Assembly (NCBI GenBank): GCA_019313095.1
Contig: JAFDBU010000143.1
Span: 1-5,976 of the forward strand
From: Deltaproteobacteria bacterium
GTDB taxonomy: Bacteria; Desulfobacterota; Desulfobulbia; Desulfobulbales; BM004
Direction: 5' to 3'
DNA: 5,976 nt
Part shown: piece by piece, positions 5,339-5,976 of the stretch
Position numbering within the stretch: position 1 is the first letter of the stretch
Layout of the letters: the number at the start of each line of letters is the position of its first letter
Position numbers and translations under genes: made by a program
Notes under the pieces: model-generated
Told to the model about the DNA's origin: nothing
What the model saw: the letters and a program-made list of their open reading frames with translations, nothing else
The model's database searches: none

Positions 5339-5433
5339 TAAGCCGTCAATCATCGTTAGTTTCGTATAACGACAATTTTGTATGCTGATAAAAATGAACA
5401 TAAAAATGATATAAACATTCCTGTAATGTATTG

Positions 5434-5461
5434 TTTTCATTAACTATTTACAGAATATAAA
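5434..5461 (+). promoter_or_regulatory. Candidate promoter of the DUF362 gene
   Basis: TTTTCA (5434-5439), a 16-base spacer and TATAAA (5456-5461) match the sigma70 consensus at four and five of six bases. Transcription would start near 5468, giving a leader of about 38 bases. It lies in AT-rich DNA where chance matches are common. Confidence 0.3.
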
Positions 5462-5505
5462 AAATTATTAATCAACATGGCCATTGTTTATAGAAATAGT
5501 CAAGT

Positions 5506-5976
5506 ATGTCAAAACTAATAAGCAACAATACCGTATATACCACTATCTTCACCTCATGGCAGAAATCCGTTCCGCCCCTCCTTGAGGCGGCAGAACTTAT
5601 TGACCAACTTGGGGTTGCTGAAAAAATAATAATCAAACCGAATCTGGTTGAACCGCAAAAGCCTCCAATTACCACTCCGGTTGAACTTGTTGGAGCTATG
5701 GTTGCATACATACATGCTGCCAGGCCTGATCTTGAAATCGTCATAGCCGAGGGTTGCGGTTCCTCTTCCAACAACACCTGGCAGATCTTTGAGAGGCTCG
5801 GCTATAATCGCCTGGCAGACCTTCCCCGTGTAACACTCATGGACCTCAATGAAGCCCCCCTTATTCACTTGCGAAATAAAACCTGCCGGCGCTGGCCTGA
5901 AATGCATCTGCCGAAAATCGTTTTTGAAAGTTTTCTTATCTCTGTTCCAGTGTTGAAAGCACACAGCCTAGCCGGA
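5506..5976 (+). CDS. DUF362 family protein, N-terminal 157 residues (cut by the window edge)
   Basis: The frame is open from the ATG at 5506 to the last base, with an in-frame TAG at 5497-5499 just upstream. No Shine-Dalgarno is evident. Recognisable DUF362 features are EKIIIKPNLVEP (39-50), then TTP (56-58), which begins the helix VELVGAMVAYIHAA, then the strand and loop EIVIAEGCGSSSNNT (77-91), LGYNRLAD (98-105), VTLMDLNEAP (109-118) and the strand FLISVPVLKAHSLAG (143-157), after which the family normally continues with a conserved MKN-type segment. Cysteines at 84 and 127 are present; some DUF362 proteins carry C-terminal ferredoxin-like clusters, but that part is outside the window. The biochemical role of the family is not established to my knowledge. 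The gene is in the same orientation as the activator but 423 bases away, with its own likely promoter, so co-function is a guess. Confidence 0.85.
   Translation, partial: MSKLISNNTVYTTIFTSWQKSVPPLLEAAELIDQLGVAEKIIIKPNLVEPQKPPITTPVELVGAMVAYIHAARPDLEIVIAEGCGSSSNNTWQIFERLGYNRLADLPRVTLMDLNEAPLIHLRNKTCRRWPEMHLPKIVFESFLISVPVLKAHSLAG

Larger units (their letters stand above)
5083..5505. other. Long gene-free gap rich in inverted repeats
   Basis: These 423 bases separate the activator from the DUF362 gene. No credible gene is present; a 63-codon minus-strand frame (5158-5349) starts with TTG without a ribosome binding site and simply reads through the hairpins listed separately. Further symmetric elements are CGAT-T-ATCG at 5172-5180 and TCGTTA (5353-5358) with TAACGA (5367-5372). 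The right part (5373-5505) is very AT-rich and holds a promoter candidate. The left 100 bases hold nothing I can name. Confidence 0.6.

Noticed and set aside
5306..5345. Intrinsic terminator
   Set aside because: The 12-bp stem is AT-rich and no T-run follows in either direction.
5158..5349. 63-codon minus-strand frame in the gap before the DUF362 gene
   Set aside because: It begins with TTG, has no ribosome binding site, and reads through strong hairpins. It might be a relic of a mobile element, but I cannot name a family.
5185..5372. Integron attC site, tRNA, SRP RNA or 6S RNA
   Set aside because: No attC R/L box pair, no T-loop or anticodon arrangement, and no SRP or 6S consensus can be seen; only the stem-loops are real.

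Overview
The window looks like chromosomal DNA of an anaerobic Gram-negative bacterium. Two adjacent LptF/LptG permeases require a lipopolysaccharide outer membrane. A paired HgdB-like iron-sulfur protein and HgdC-like ATPase activator, followed by a DUF362 protein, are typical of strict anaerobes. A sulfate-reducing-type Desulfobacterota is my best guess, but no rRNA or other phylogenetic marker is present, so this is inference from gene content.

Layout. Positions 1-139 (minus) hold the start of an unrecognised gene that runs off the left edge. Divergent from it, 277-663 encodes a CrcB/FluC fluoride channel with all signature motifs. About 360 bases without a gene follow (664-1022). Then lptF (1023-2201) and lptG (2198-3277) overlap by ATGA and form a translationally coupled pair for the inner-membrane part of the LPS transporter.

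The right half is the accessory-looking part. 3353-4108 encodes a 251-residue protein that I read as a strongly shortened member of the HgdB/BcrB (2-hydroxyacyl-CoA dehydratase / benzoyl-CoA reductase) iron-sulfur family. 4426-5082 encodes a shortened HgdC/BcrA-type ASKHA ATPase that keeps both [4Fe-4S] cysteines. Together they look like a compact ATP-driven low-potential electron-transfer module with unknown substrate. 5506-5976 is the first 157 codons of a DUF362 protein that runs off the right edge and may belong to the same functional group.

The gaps around these genes are unusual. Arrays of an 8-bp unit with core (C)RAGG lie at 3281-3329, 4110-4149 and (inverted) 4361-4400. They flank the HgdB-like gene as direct repeats and the gap before the activator as inverted repeats. 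The gap before the DUF362 gene (5083-5505) contains a 16-bp stem interrupted by an A5 bulge, with competing alternative pairings inside, plus a perfect 12-bp hairpin. It is a good candidate for a small mobile repeat or a structured RNA. No tRNA, rRNA, CRISPR array or transposase gene is visible.
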